Source: Lingula anatina (taxonomy: Eukaryota > Brachiopoda > Lingulata > Lingulida > Lingulidae). Taken from it: a stretch of DNA of 60,107 nt. The notes beneath the pieces were generated by a model that was given only the letters and a program-made list of their open reading frames with translations, searched no databases and had not been told where the DNA came from. This document shows, in pieces, positions 25,601 to 37,662 of this stretch. The position numbers were made by a program, and so were the translations under genes. The stretch spans positions 5,152 through 65,258 of the forward strand of contig NW_019775855.1 of NCBI RefSeq assembly GCF_001039355.2, in the 5' to 3' direction. Every line of letters begins with the position of its first letter. Within the stretch, counting starts at the first letter, position 1.

Positions 25601-26641
25601 GGTGAGTACAAAGAGGCACTTGACTATCTTAAAAAGTGCCTGCAGATAGAGAAAGAGTTCCTAGGTCTAAAACACCCTGATATTGCTACCTCATACAACA
25701 ATATTGGAAATGTACTGAGAAGAATGGGTAGGTACAAAGAGGCACTTGACTATCATAGAAAATGTCTAGAAGTAAGGGAAGAGGTCCTAGGTCCCAAACA
25801 TCCTCATACTGCTGCCTCATATGACAATATTGGTTGTGTACTGGAAGCCATGGGTAAGTACAAAGAGGCACTTGATTGTCATAAAAAATGTCTGGAGGTA
25901 AAGGAAGAGGTCCCAGGTTCCAAACACCCTGACATAGCTAATTCATACAACAATACTGGCTACATACTGCAAGTCATGTGTAGGTTCAAAGAGGCACTTG
26001 ACTATCATAAAAAATGCCTGGAGGTAAGGGAAGAGTTTCTAGGTTCCAAACACCCTGACACTGCTAAATCATACAACAATATTGGTGGAGTACTACAAGA
26101 AATGGGTAAGTACAAAGAGGCACTTGTCTATCATAAAAAATGCCTGGAAGTGCAAGAAGGTTTCCTAGGTCCCAAACACCCTGTTACTGCTACCTCATAC
26201 AACAATATTGGTAGTGTACTACAAGCCATGGGTAAGTACGAAAAGGCATTCAACTATTTAAAAAAATGTCTTGAAGTAAGAGAAGAGGTCCTAGGTCTCA
26301 AACACCCTGATACTGCTGCCTCATACAACAATATTGGTACGCTACTAAAAAACATGGGTAAGTACAAAGAGGCACTTGACTATTTTAAAAAAAGCAAAGA
26401 AGTGACAGAAGATGTGCTAGGCCCCAAACACCTTCATACTGCTTATTTGTATGGCAATATTGGTTATTTACTAGAAGCCATGGGTGACTACGAAAGAGCA
26501 CTTCCATATTTAAAAAGATGCCACAAACTGCAAAAAGAGCTGCTAGGTCCCAAACACCCAAATATTGATACAGTACGCAAATCAATTTTCACTTTACTTG
26601 TGAAGATGGGGCAGTCCAAAGAGGCATTAAAATATGTTTAA
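22609..26641 (+). CDS. HEPN - NB-ARC - TPR protein (NLR-like), gene 2
   Basis: Exons 22609-23173 (565 bp, same length as in gene 1) and 23601-26641 join in phase to give 1201 aa. The HEPN domain keeps the RX4H motif as RNKISH, and the NTPase keeps GMGGIGKTS, LLILDN, CGHNPLALKL and LHPLVKEHA. HEPN and NTPase parts are nearly the same as in gene 1. The TPR part has 13 full 42-residue repeats plus a partial one, three fewer than gene 1, and most repeats carry gene-specific residues (for example REEVLGLKHPDTA instead of REELLGPKHPDTA). One repeat has a 2-residue MY duplication. The last two repeats (YGNIGYLL...GDYERALPYLKRCHKL) are again close to gene 1. Exon 1 readthrough would stop at 23289. 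Same presumed role as gene 1 with a different ligand surface. Confidence 0.9.
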
Positions 26642-29449
26642 AAAATTGGGGAAATGAGTGAGGAGTGCCAAAATGCAAGGACCTACATGTATAAATATTC
26701 TGCTACGGCTACCTACCACAACAATTCTGGAGTTAATGAGTGAATATAAAAGATACTAGCATATAAAAATAAATGGAATACAATGAGAGAATAGCTGTTA
26801 GACTGCAAGCACCCTTCTATACCGACTCATAACAATACTGTTGATTTTGTACTGCAAGCTTTGAATGTTTAAAAAAATGGAGATAAGTTCTGTTATGTTC
26901 TATCAAGCACATGTAACCATAATTTAAGTCTTACTAAAAGCATTAGGGACATTTATTAATGCTTAAATTTACTCAGCAATTATTCTACTAGGAGGTTGAA
27001 TTCACAAGACTGTCTCTTTTATACACAGTACACTTCAAATATGTAACTGCACATCTCGTCTTTCTTCACCCCAGTTGTGCCCATAAAATAAAGCACAGCT
27101 AGGTGCTGAGGTAACTTATGCCATAATTTCAGGTGCACTGAAAGGCTCTCCACTTGTTTTACCTCTTGGCAGTATCTGTCTATTAATCCATATTTATCTT
27201 CTACAAGAATATTTCCATAGACCTAACTTCTCCCAGAAAAAAAGGATATTTATAGTCCTAACTTCTTCAAAAAATATCTCTGTAGTCCTTAATTCTCTAT
27301 GTTTCTATATAGTCTTAACCTCTTTTGAAATTTATCTGTAGTCTTTATTTCTCCAAGAATTTTTATATAGTCTCAAATTCTCAAAATAATTTATGTAGTC
27401 CTTAATTCTCCAAGAATATCTACCAGTATACTGTGGTCACTTCTCCAAGTGATAGTGTTAATAAGCACAGCCACGCTAACTACAAACTTTGTGTGGGTGC
27501 ATGGCTAACTCACTTTCCCCCCAAAGGATTCATTAATCATTTTGTGTGTGTAAATATCCTGAGATAAAAGAACATGAAACTATGTGTCCAAATATAAGAC
27601 TATTGTCTTTATTATATTTTAAATATTATAATATTATATTTTATTTCTGCATATGGGGATGTGAAATTGCAGAACAACATCAATAGCTATAGTTATGATA
27701 TGATAAGTAAAATTTTCTATTTACTTCTGTAACCAGTCCTGTCATAAAAGTGGGAACACAAACACCATAGACTGAAAACACTATGTATTAGCAAGGGGTC
27801 ACTGTATCAGTGAGATAATTCTGGCAGTTCATAAACTGATTAATTCAACTGTGGAGTGCTGGTGTAACAAATGTTTTAATTTTTATATTAATCTTCAGGC
27901 CTGAAGCTGGAGGAGGGGGTCAATCGAATCGCACTTTTTGCCAGATAAAATAAATTCTAGGTATACAGAGGTTTCATGGTTAAAAGGTCATTTTTTCAGA
28001 AAAAAATCCTCCCTTATTAAACTACTGGCTACGGACCTGATCTATATTGCCTATATGAATTTTTTTCACAACTGAAGAGTTGAAATGTATTTTCTTTTTT
28101 ATATTTGATAGTAAACTTTATTGTTAGAACTTTATGTTGGAGAGTGTTTAATGTGAGTTTGTATCTGAACACGCATACATTTATACATTTATTTGGTTAC
28201 ATAATAAATAGCAGTTGGGTGATCAAATGTCTATATTACTACAGACAGGTATATTCAAATCAATAGGAAATATTTTAAGTGTTTCCTTAATTATATATAT
28301 AGCCTTGCTGAAACTGAAGTAACTAATGGTATAAATAATTATTATCTACTTTAATTAATGTTGTATAGTTTTTATACTGTAGTTTATTATTAAGATATAT
28401 CTGTGTATTTATTCATATCTGCTACGTGTAAGAGAACATAACCTGGTTATTAAGTAATAATAAATAAGGTGAAACAACATTGGTGTGCATCAGTACACAA
28501 AACTTGTCCATTTAATTTGGAATGCTTCATATACAGTGTATGGTAATTAAATGCAGATGACAAATAATAAGTTTATCCATTTGGGGATAGTTATTGCCAT
28601 TGATTTGTTTTTAAAAATTATGATGAGTATTATTTCATTTTTAAAAAATTAATGTATATAAATTCATATATATATATTTTATTTACTCAACATAAGTACT
28701 GTTATTATTTCATATTTAGAAGTGGAAATAACTATATTTACTACCAATAATCATTATTTTATATTTTTAGAAATTCAATCACATTAGTTATGAACTTATA
28801 AAGTTATGGACACTGTCAGACCAAATGAATAAGTACCAGTTTTTAACATTTCAATTATATTAAACTTAAAAGCGAAATAAATATGGTTTATAACAAATTA
28901 AAAAAACATTTATTCTCAGTCAAAAGAATTTACTTGAACCTCATTCTTACCAGTCCCAATGGCTTACTATCTGTCTGAGACTGAAGGGCTGACCGTTTTA
29001 CCATGCCAAAAACATCTTATTCTTAATCTGGACATTACTTATGTACAACATACATACCACCTACCTACAAGGGTTCTAATGTAACACTTTCTCAAATGCA
29101 AATGGTTAAGTGTTACTTTTAATGAAGGTGAAATTTATGTAATAAATGTTGCTTTGAAAAGTATACCAACTTTTTCTCTTGATTCAAAAGATATAAATTT
29201 TGCTTGAAACTAAGTTGACGTGAAAATACTATTTTTCTGATATTTCTAGTTGGAATTACAACTGCTGAAATACAGTGCAATTTATAATCTTTTTTAATCC
29301 CTGTCTAGAGCCACAGACTGCCACCTTTATGCAGTATCAAGATCTAAACTTTCCTTTAAAAAACATTGAGGAAAAATTAAGAATACTCAAATCATTCCCA
29401 GTATCTTATAGCAATAAGAAATACAAACAGCTTTAAAGCCAAACAGCTG

Positions 29450-29505
<56 letters not shown>

Positions 29506-30453
29506 TTATTGAGCATTAAAATGTGTACAGTTACATTTTACAAGCTCTCTAAACTACAGTTTTACATAAATTGTGCGCATACGCTTAAATAAGTATAACT
29601 ACTTTAGATCATTCCATTACCAAAATACATATAAGCTAACTACTTCATACATATAGCTGACAATATAAAATAGTATATACAGTAACAAGAAATATGCCCT
29701 GCTCCCGTTCCATCAAGGCCAAACAGAAGTAGGTGATTGGAATATGCAGAGATACTACTGCATTTATACATAAATATACAAGCGTGAAAAGATATAGATT
29801 TAAATATGCACTTTGTTATAATATACAACAGTCTGACCAATATCAAATTAACCAGCAGCCAAAATGCATCATCATAGGAACTGGGCTCAATTTAAAGCGA
29901 ACACTATATCTACAAAGTTTATTTAACCTGTAATAATATTAGCCAGACAGGAACTTTATCGTAATGTAAACTAACTTAACTGAATTTATTTTATGTCAAC
30001 ATCATAATTCTAAAAGAAATAAAGCCAGCCTTGGGAAAGTTTTACTAAATAAATAAATATATTTATTTGATGTCTTAAATCTAATTATGTTTGATAGATA
30101 TTCAAGGGATGTGCCTTTTATTTGAATGCTCTTCTATAACAAGTTAGTATCAAAAGCCAATGACAGGTTGAGAAAGACTAGTAACATGTCAGAACAAGGC
30201 TTTACCATTACTGATAAAAAAATCTGACAGAGACGACACACTTGACAAACTTTGAAAGAAAAGACAAGTTGGACCCTGGCCTGTTATTTTGTGGTAGAGC
30301 CGAAGTTGGTTTTTACCATTCTACCAGTATTGGTAGATTAATGTCACACACTTTTTGACTTAAAAAAAGGGATCAAAACCAAGCAACAATAACACGAGTA
30401 CATACCCCTGTATCTGTGTGATTTTACTTCTAAAACCATCAACCAAAACTCAC
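26642..30453. other. 3' flank of NLR gene 2
   Basis: No gene is supported. The stretch is collinear with 17627-21358. It has its own insertion at about 29446-29683 beginning CTGTATATAATAATAATA and ending TAGTATATACAG, with an (AAT)n run at about 29456-29506; this resembles the microsatellite tail of a minus-strand retroelement fragment. Confidence 0.6.
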
Positions 30454-30628
30454 CTTTGCCTTCCTTCTTTATAGTTTTCAGTAGAGGCAGTATGGTCTGT
30501 GGTCCTTGCTGAGACATGGGTCCATGGGAATACTTCTTGAGAGGAGGACGATGAAAATTCCACAGTTTCATGATGCCCATGTGTGTCAGGAAAAATGGCT
30601 GCTGGAGTTCACAAGCTGGAGTGGAATG
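30454..30628 (-). pseudogene. TAF1: Decayed TAF1 exon, unit 3
   Basis: Third copy of TAF1 exon A. It is 175 bases long and has the same kind of one-base gain before the donor as the unit 2 copy, so copies 2 and 3 share a damaged ancestor while the unit 1 copy is intact. Confidence 0.8.
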
Positions 30629-30827
30629 CTAAAAAGACAAGTGACTTTTTTAAGTTGATCCCCAGGATTCTTTTTTCCTCTTTAATGTAGCAAAAATCTC
30701 CAAAACAAGTAACCATAGACAACAAATCAACACTGCTGACCTACTTTTTTTTTTTTTAATTTATTTCAAAATAAAAAAATTACAAAACACTCTCACACCC
30801 ATATATACATACAAGCTCTAAAGGTAC

Positions 30828-33800
30828 TTAACTGTTAAATTTCCTATTCACAAAATCACTTCCTAATTTTTTCCATTTTTTAATAAAACCATCATTATCC
30901 ATATTTTTGCTATAAGTAAAATAGTCACTTTCCATATATTGATTAATATAACTTTTTACTTTCAAGAAATCTGGGACACTTTTGGTCATTTTCTGGCAAT
31001 ATATAAATTTTTTAACCAAACAAATAATTAAATTTACCAAACTTTGTTCTTTTCCAAATATAATATCAATACAGTTTAATCTTTCTAATATATTTAACTC
31101 ATTTTCTAACCATTCTCTTACTTGTTCCCAGATTTCTGAAATTCTGCCGCATTCCCAAAACAAATGAACAAAAGTTTCCTCCTCTTTTTTACAAAATACA
31201 CATAAATATGATTCTACTACATTTATCCGAAATAAAAAAGAATTTGTTCCTAAGATTCTATGGACCAGTCGATATTGAAACCATCTAAGGCTCATATCAT
31301 CCAACTTCTTAATCGAGTTATTCTTTTCCATCCACCATTTTTCATCGTGGTACACATTCAACTCACTTTCCCATTTTATTTCACTTTTTGGTCTAAAATA
31401 CAAACTAGTAACAAAGGTATCGTATATAGGTCTTACTCCCTTTTGATTTCTCATCAGAACTTCTAGAAATTTTGGTCTAAATGGAATATTCATATAGATA
31501 TCAATGTTTTTCTTATTTCTAATCATTTTCTCGATGCACTGTACAATACCATAAAACATTGTGAATGGTGGGTAGAAATCAAATTTACTACAAAAATTGG
31601 CATAATTTAAACAATTATTATTTTCATCTACAAAATCAAATACACGTACTATTCCTTTCTCATGCCACTTCTTGTAATAAATTGTTTTACTATTGATTTT
31701 AATCATGTTATTAAACCATACCCCTTGATAAAACTCTAAATCAGCCTTATCCATTATTTGTCTAAATTTATAGAATGCTCGAAATACATCTTTCCAAAAT
31801 CTATTGGTGGTTTTCTTTTCAATGTGCTTTATATATTCCTGTCCAAAATTCACAAGATCCCTAAAATTGTATGATACAGTACTGTATCTAACAACAATTG
31901 ATGCCATGATGTTATACTAATACAGCCCATCATTCTTCTCAACCACGAAACTTTCAAGCTATCAATAAACCATTTGACTGAAATCATACGTAATCCACCA
32001 TGCTGGTAATCTTGAATTAATGTATTTCTTGCTATTCTATCCTTCTTATTGTTCCATATGAAATTAAAAAATGCACTTTCTAAATCCTTTATATGTTCTT
32101 CACTCAAATTAGGTAGGCTTATAAACAGATGTGTTAATTTAGACAGCATTATTGATTTAACTACAGTAATTTTTCCTGTAACACTTAATAGTCGCCTTGA
32201 CCAGGACTTTATCAATTTTTAATATCCTTTACCTTGTTTTCAAAATTTAATTCAACCATGTTAACCAAGTCTACAGTAAATATAATTCCAAGAAAAGTAA
32301 ACGGTTCTTGGGACCATTTGATTCCATAGTTCGCATTAAAATTTCTCACCGTAAATCTTAATGGTCCAATTTTAATGCAGCATGTTTTTGGTGATTTGGC
32401 TTTAAACCGGAAAACTTAGCAAATTGGTCTATTAGTGAAAGTGTGTTTTTTAATGACTTTTCTGTTCCATCCAATAATATTGCAGTATCATCTGCATACT
32501 GCATTATCTTATATTCTTTATTTTTAATTTTAATGCCCTTGACTGTTCTACTTTTTCTAAACATAGCACCCATTATCTCTACGCATAACAAAAATAAATA
32601 TGATGAGATTGGATCCCCCTGTCTACACCCACGATATATTTTAAAAAAAGATGAGGCATTGCCACCCTGAATCACACATAGCTTAAAATTAGTAAAACAT
32701 ATATCAATCCACTTCTTTATATTTTCCCCAAAGTTGAAAAAACTTAAGACCTTCCTAATAAAATTCCAAGATATTGAATCATATGCTTTCTCAAAATCGA
32801 CCATTAAAACTAGGCCTGGTGTGCTATTTTCATTGCAAACATGTATGATATCATATAAAAGTCTTGTGTTCTCACCCAAATATCTACCCGCCATTAAACC
32901 CTTTTGATTTCCGTGTATTAATTTAGGGAGAAACGGTTTGATTCTGTTAGCAATTATTCTAGATAAAATTTTATAAGTGACATTTAATAGACAAATTGGT
33001 CTCCATTTTTTTTATAAATTCCGGTGGTTTGTCTCCCTTGGGTAGTATTGATATAACACCAAATTTTTGCATTGGGGAAAGTTCACCTTTTTTAAAGGTC
33101 TCAATAAATGATCGATGCAGAAAATCGCCAATGTCAACCCAGAAAAATTTAAAAAATTCAGGAGAAAAGACATCACATCCAGGGGCTGAATCATTTTTAC
33201 ATTCTTTTAGAGACCGTAACACCTCAATTTTAGCAATGTTATCCTCTAATTTTGATGACTCAAAATTAGATAATTTTGGAATTTCTAATCCCTCCATTAA
33301 TTCATCAGTCCCAACATTCTCCAAACACTGGTCTTGATTGCTATATAAAGATTCATAAAATCGTTTAATTTCATTTAGAATTTCTTTTTGGTCCGTAATT
33401 ACAACTCCATTATCATCAATCAGTTTTGTGATAGTTTTATTTATATAGTTTCTCTTTTCCAGGTTAAGAAAATATTTCGTCGGTTTTTCACTTGGTCTAC
33501 CCATCTTGCTCGACACCTTATCAGTAACCCTTTCATTTCAAGCTCCCTTATATTTTTTAGTTGTGTATTAAGCTCTGTTAATTGTTTTATTCTATTTAAA
33601 TCATTGTTACTGTTAATATCTTCTTGCAATACTTTTATTTGATGTTCAATATTGGCCTTCTGCTCTTTCCTCTGTTTATTCTTCCATGAACTATGTGATA
33701 TTGTTATACCTCTAATTTTCATCAGCATAATTTCAAAAAATAAATCATCATCAATATTTAATTGTAATAGTTCATTTGGAATAGTCACGATACTATCACG

Positions 33801-34646
33801 CACAACTGGCGTGGGGACATATTCCATTTTTGTTTGCAAAATACAGTTTTTAACTTTTTTCACATATTCGTGGTCTTTTAATAAAGAATTATTAAATTTC
33901 CAAAATCCCCTCCCCTTTTCAAAATTAGACATTACTATTTCTAATTCAATATAGGAATGATCTGTGCGATATCCGGGAAAAATTTTAATGTCGCGAACTA
34001 TTGACATTAACTCTTGTGATACCAGGAAAAAGTCTAACCGTGCTTGTTTTACTGGATTTGTTCTTTGCCATGTATAAAGTTTTTTATCAGGGTTTTTTAT
34101 TCTCCACGGGTCAACCAAATCAAAATTATTTTTCAGCTCTTCTACAACTTTGTGACTGTTTTTGTTGTTTTGTGTTACATAATTGCAACAGTCTAATTCA
34201 AAATTTTGGACCAAATTCCAATCTCCACACATAATCAGGAACTCCGATTCGTGTTCTTCGCATATTTTATAAATATTCTTATAAAATTCTGGTGAATCTT
34301 TATTTGGGCCATAAATATTAATAAGTGTTATTGAAATCATTTTTTCGATTTTCAATTCTGTAACCAATAAATTACCATTGTCATCTTTTTTAATTCCGTT
34401 TATACTATACTCAAAATTATTATTAAATAGGTTTGTTACCCCACGGGAGTCAGTTTTACCAGCAGTCATCAAGTGTTCCAGACCCCATTGTGCATGTATA
34501 ATCTTATTATCAGACTCTACCAAATGAGTATCTTGTAGACAGTAGATTGAAGCCTTCTTTTCTCTTAAAAACCTAAAAACATCTTTACGCTTAATATTTT
34601 CCCTCAATCCTCTACAGTTCAATGATGCAATCTTAATTGTAGTCAT
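30828..34646 (-). pseudogene. LINE ORF2 (EN-RT), broken
   Basis: Five open segments in changing frames cover one ORF2: 34646-33441, 33516-32971, 32894-32358, 32215-31850 and 31907-30828. The first is an APE-type endonuclease with LNCRG, QDTH (usually QETH), NIYGPN, GDWN, RLDFFLVS and the final TDH. The reverse transcriptase has the SYLFLLC and QYADDTAILLDG motifs. The last segment has the RVT zinc finger C-x2-C-x8-H-x4-C around residues encoded near 31170-31220. This order is that of the L1/Tx1 group. At least four frame breaks are present. Confidence 0.85.
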
Positions 34647-35070
34647 TTAAGTTAATCTGTTCTGCATATGTATAAATATATATATACACTGTATATAGCT
34701 ATTTATACTTATATACTTATTACAAAAAATGGATATCTTATATCTAACAAAATTACTAGAACAGTTGCAGTACCTGGTCTCAGTATGTTCAAACAGTTGG
34801 ACATACCTACAAAAATATGAAAACTTCACACAAAATAACACACACCCAATATACATGGACAGGACACACACACACACAATGTATACAGCACATACATCCA
34901 CAAATACATGGTCTCGGTCAAATAGGACTGGGTCTAAGACAATGTTGCTCTAATATTCACACTAACTTAATGTGCTTGCTTAATAATAATACATCAGATC
35001 ATTACCTCATGCTGGTAGGCTTTAAGCTTCACAGTGTAGATATATATATGACACTATATGACAAAAAAAA

Positions 35071-35109
<39 letters not shown>

Positions 35110-35387
35110 AAAAACAAAAAAAAAACAAACCTACCTTGTGTACTAAATTACAAGAATAAAAGTGCAATATATCAGAATCCCTGCAATTAAATCAGACATC
35201 ATTCCCTGCTGTCCACTGGAATTGTGGTACAGACAATATTACTACCAGTAGACCTAGAACAGTAAGCAAATACAAACTATAACAACTAATATCTAGTTTT
35301 GCATGCTGCAGTACCATAATGATTTCTTTTGGACAACCATAATGTGTTCATTCATTACCCACTACGTGACCAGAACATTCAGTAGTG

Positions 35388-36158
35388 TCACTTTCTTTTT
35401 ATTTTTTCTTCTAGTCTATCTCCTATTTCAAATTTCAATCTTTCTCCACCACCATTCTTCAACGTTGCATACACATTACAGTTATAATACCATGACCTTT
35501 CAACTTCCTCGAACTGTTTCAGTTCATTGATAAGCATCAGATTTCGTTTTGTAATGTCATCATGTAGTCTTATACCCGACTTAATTTCACGCTTCTTTCG
35601 CATTATCTGCCGCTTGACCTCTGAGTTACCGAATTTCACGATCACTGGCCTTATCGCCCCTGGTCTTCCTGGCAACCGGTGTATCCCGAGAATATCCCTC
35701 TCATTAATCTCTACTTTCATCTCTAATTTCACCATTTGTTGGAAATCAAATCTAAGGTTTTCCTTTTCTTTCTCCTTCATTTCTGTTACTCTAATGTTAC
35801 ATTTCCTTGAGTATTGTTCATTGTGGTTTGCTAGCCTCAGTGCTTGTTTGAGACTAATATCATTCTTTCCTACCTTTTCTTCAAGCTGTTTCAGTTGCCT
35901 GTCTTTCTCTCTCAACTTTTCTTTTAAATTGTCATTGTCCATCATGAGACTGTCAACATAGTCCTGAAGCTTACCTGTTCGATCAAGGTTCTCAGCTGCA
36001 ACTTTTTCATAAGTTTCAATTATTCGGTCATACTTTTTATTGAACTCATTTTTTATTTTGTCAATTTTCATCTCAACCTTTGCTTCTGATTCCTGCAATA
36101 GCTTTTTAAATTCTTCTCTAGTGCTCTGAACAATACCGTCAATGATACTAGAGACCAT
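35388..36158 (-). CDS. LINE ORF1 (L1-type, coiled coil)
   Basis: A 256-residue ORF starting at the first Met after the element's 5' end. Residues about 15-110 are a long coiled coil rich in K and E, followed by an RRM-like region with KCNIRVTEM and ILGIHRLPG, and a C-terminal domain with PVIVKF. This is the ORF1p layout of L1-like elements, an RNA-binding trimer that packages the element RNA. It is intact here although ORF2 is broken. The true start may have been lost with the 5' end. Confidence 0.75.
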   Translation of the reverse strand: MVSSIIDGIVQSTREEFKKLLQESEAKVEMKIDKIKNEFNKKYDRIIETYEKVAAENLDRTGKLQDYVDSLMMDNDNLKEKLREKDRQLKQLEEKVGKNDISLKQALRLANHNEQYSRKCNIRVTEMKEKEKENLRFDFQQMVKLEMKVEINERDILGIHRLPGRPGAIRPVIVKFGNSEVKRQIMRKKREIKSGIRLHDDITKRNLMLINELKQFEEVERSWYYNCNVYATLKNGGGERLKFEIGDRLEEKIKRK

Positions 36159-36479
36159 TTCTGACAGGTCTTGCTTTTTTAACTGCTGACCTACTTAGCA
36201 CTGTAACATAAATTGCAGTCAAATTAATAATAAGAGCACCATGACCTAACATATCCTCCTTGGCCTGTGATAAATAACCAATCTCCACTTAACTGCGTCA
36301 TTACTGATAACAACAAGGTGACATTTCTGTGTCAAATAGTTTAAATTGATGACGATACAATATTGAAAATTTTCCAAGGAAGGAAAGGTTGATTAGAAGT
36401 TGACTTTGTCTTTGTCTACCAATTCAAAGTTAGATTTTGCATAATTTTGTGGCAAAATCTTTTCTTTAGATAAAAAAGT

Positions 36480-36583
36480 TCTTTTTAACTGTGAACACCG
36501 TATGTCACATGACAACCTTACATCAGGTGACAGAGGCGTAGTTCTCATTCGCCCCAACAATATTTTTCTTTATCCATTTCAAG
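36480..36583 (+). other. Orphan first exon of a third NLR gene
   Basis: The conserved promoter/first-exon block of units 1 and 2 recurs and ends CATTTCAAG|GTGAGTT at 36583. Homology continues to about 36849, then an N and unrelated sequence. A third NLR coding region is therefore lost, or missing from the assembly. Confidence 0.65.
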
Positions 36584-36850
36584 GTGAGTTTAAGACAGCA
36601 ATTTATTAAAAATTTTATAACCAGATATTAGCTAGTGTGCACTCAAATCATTTCTATACAGTAATCACATTTATATACTGATCCAACTTGGTACATCCTA
36701 TACTTGATACCCGGTAGTTTCACTTCTGGATTCAGCCTGTACTTCCTTGTTTCACTTCTGAATACTTCTTTATCTATTCATAATATTCTTAAAACCAACA
36801 ATTTCTCAACATTTTGTAGTAATGAAAGACAATGGCTCATGTTTCATCAT

Positions 36851-36851
36851 N
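36851..36851. other. Single N at duplication breakpoint
   Basis: One N separates the third duplication unit from unrelated sequence. As with 14076 it looks like a scaffold gap of unknown true size. Confidence 0.85.
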
Positions 36852-37662
36852 GCCACCCTGTGCGGGCTTGCCTTGAAATGCTTTCACAGCACCTGGTCTT
36901 GATGACATTATTACAGTCAGTACCACAGTTATGCAATGTAATTGTCTATAATTGCCTCTCACACTGAGCTTTACTCAATCACTTCTTGCAGTACTACTCA
37001 AGTCTACATGTATGTGTCATTTGAGGAACAAATCCTGTTATTCTACAAGCACCACAAATTTTGCAAATTCTTCCAGTGATACTTATCCATAGCCTTCTCT
37101 ATGCATTGATGAGCAACACTGCCAATTTTTGAGTCTTACATCTTACTCTGTTTGTTGAATTATCAAAAATTGTAACAGCCCTCCTCAGGTATGACTGCCT
37201 AGACAGATGACCTTGACCTAACAATCGAATTATCTAAAATAGTACTCTAAAAGTGTATCAATATTGATCAATGAAAGTGGCAGACATGCAGATCTTCAAA
37301 TCAATTAAATTCCCATTTAAATGAAGCCCTGAAGCCTACAAACTACAGAGTTCACAACTATCATACACTAATTATTGTTCTGGTACACAATATTTATAAA
37401 TTAAAACAAAGGAGGAATTTTATAAATATGTTCTTTTTTTCATGAAACAATTTTCCCTCACAAACTTATAACCCATGTGTTTGTGTGTGTGTGGGAGATT
37501 TTTAACAAAAATAAACTGTTCCTTCTAACAAAAATTTGCCTATGATATGGCTATCACAATTTGAAAACACATACACAATGTTTTAGTGGCATTTTATGAT
37601 GCACAGTGTTTATGTATTGCAAATGGTCAACCAATGGGGGTAAAAAATATAATAAAACTTAC

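Larger units (their letters stand above)
30747..36182 (-). mobile_element. L1-like LINE with 14-bp target duplication
   Basis: CTGCTGACCTACTT occurs at 30733-30746 and 36183-36196; unit 2 has this sequence once, uninterrupted, at about 21639. The insert is 5,436 bp on the minus strand: a poly(A) tail (seen as T at 30747-30759), an ORF2 with endonuclease, reverse transcriptase and a C-terminal CCHC finger, about 740 bp of spacer, and an ORF1 starting only about 24 bp from the 5' end. The very short 5' leader suggests 5' truncation. The spacer has a poly(A) run on the plus strand at about 35065-35110. ORF2 is broken by several frame changes, so this copy is not active. Confidence 0.9.
11280..36850. 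repeat. Tandem segmental duplication, three units
   Basis: Three head-to-tail units start at about 11.28, 21.25 and 30.33 kb. Each begins with the TAF1-like minus-strand exon, continues through a conserved non-coding first exon and (units 1 and 2) a HEPN-NB-ARC-TPR gene and a shared 3' flank. Long identical runs are obvious by eye between units (for example around 12060, 22020 and 36565). Unit 3 is interrupted by an L1-like insertion and is cut off at the N at 36851, about 300 bases before its coding start would be expected. Confidence 0.9.

Noticed and set aside
29456-29506. CRISPR-like or tandem regulatory array
   Set aside because: It is a simple (AAT)n microsatellite.
36704-36967. ORF running across the N at 36851
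   Set aside because: It joins the duplicated flank to unrelated sequence over an assembly gap.
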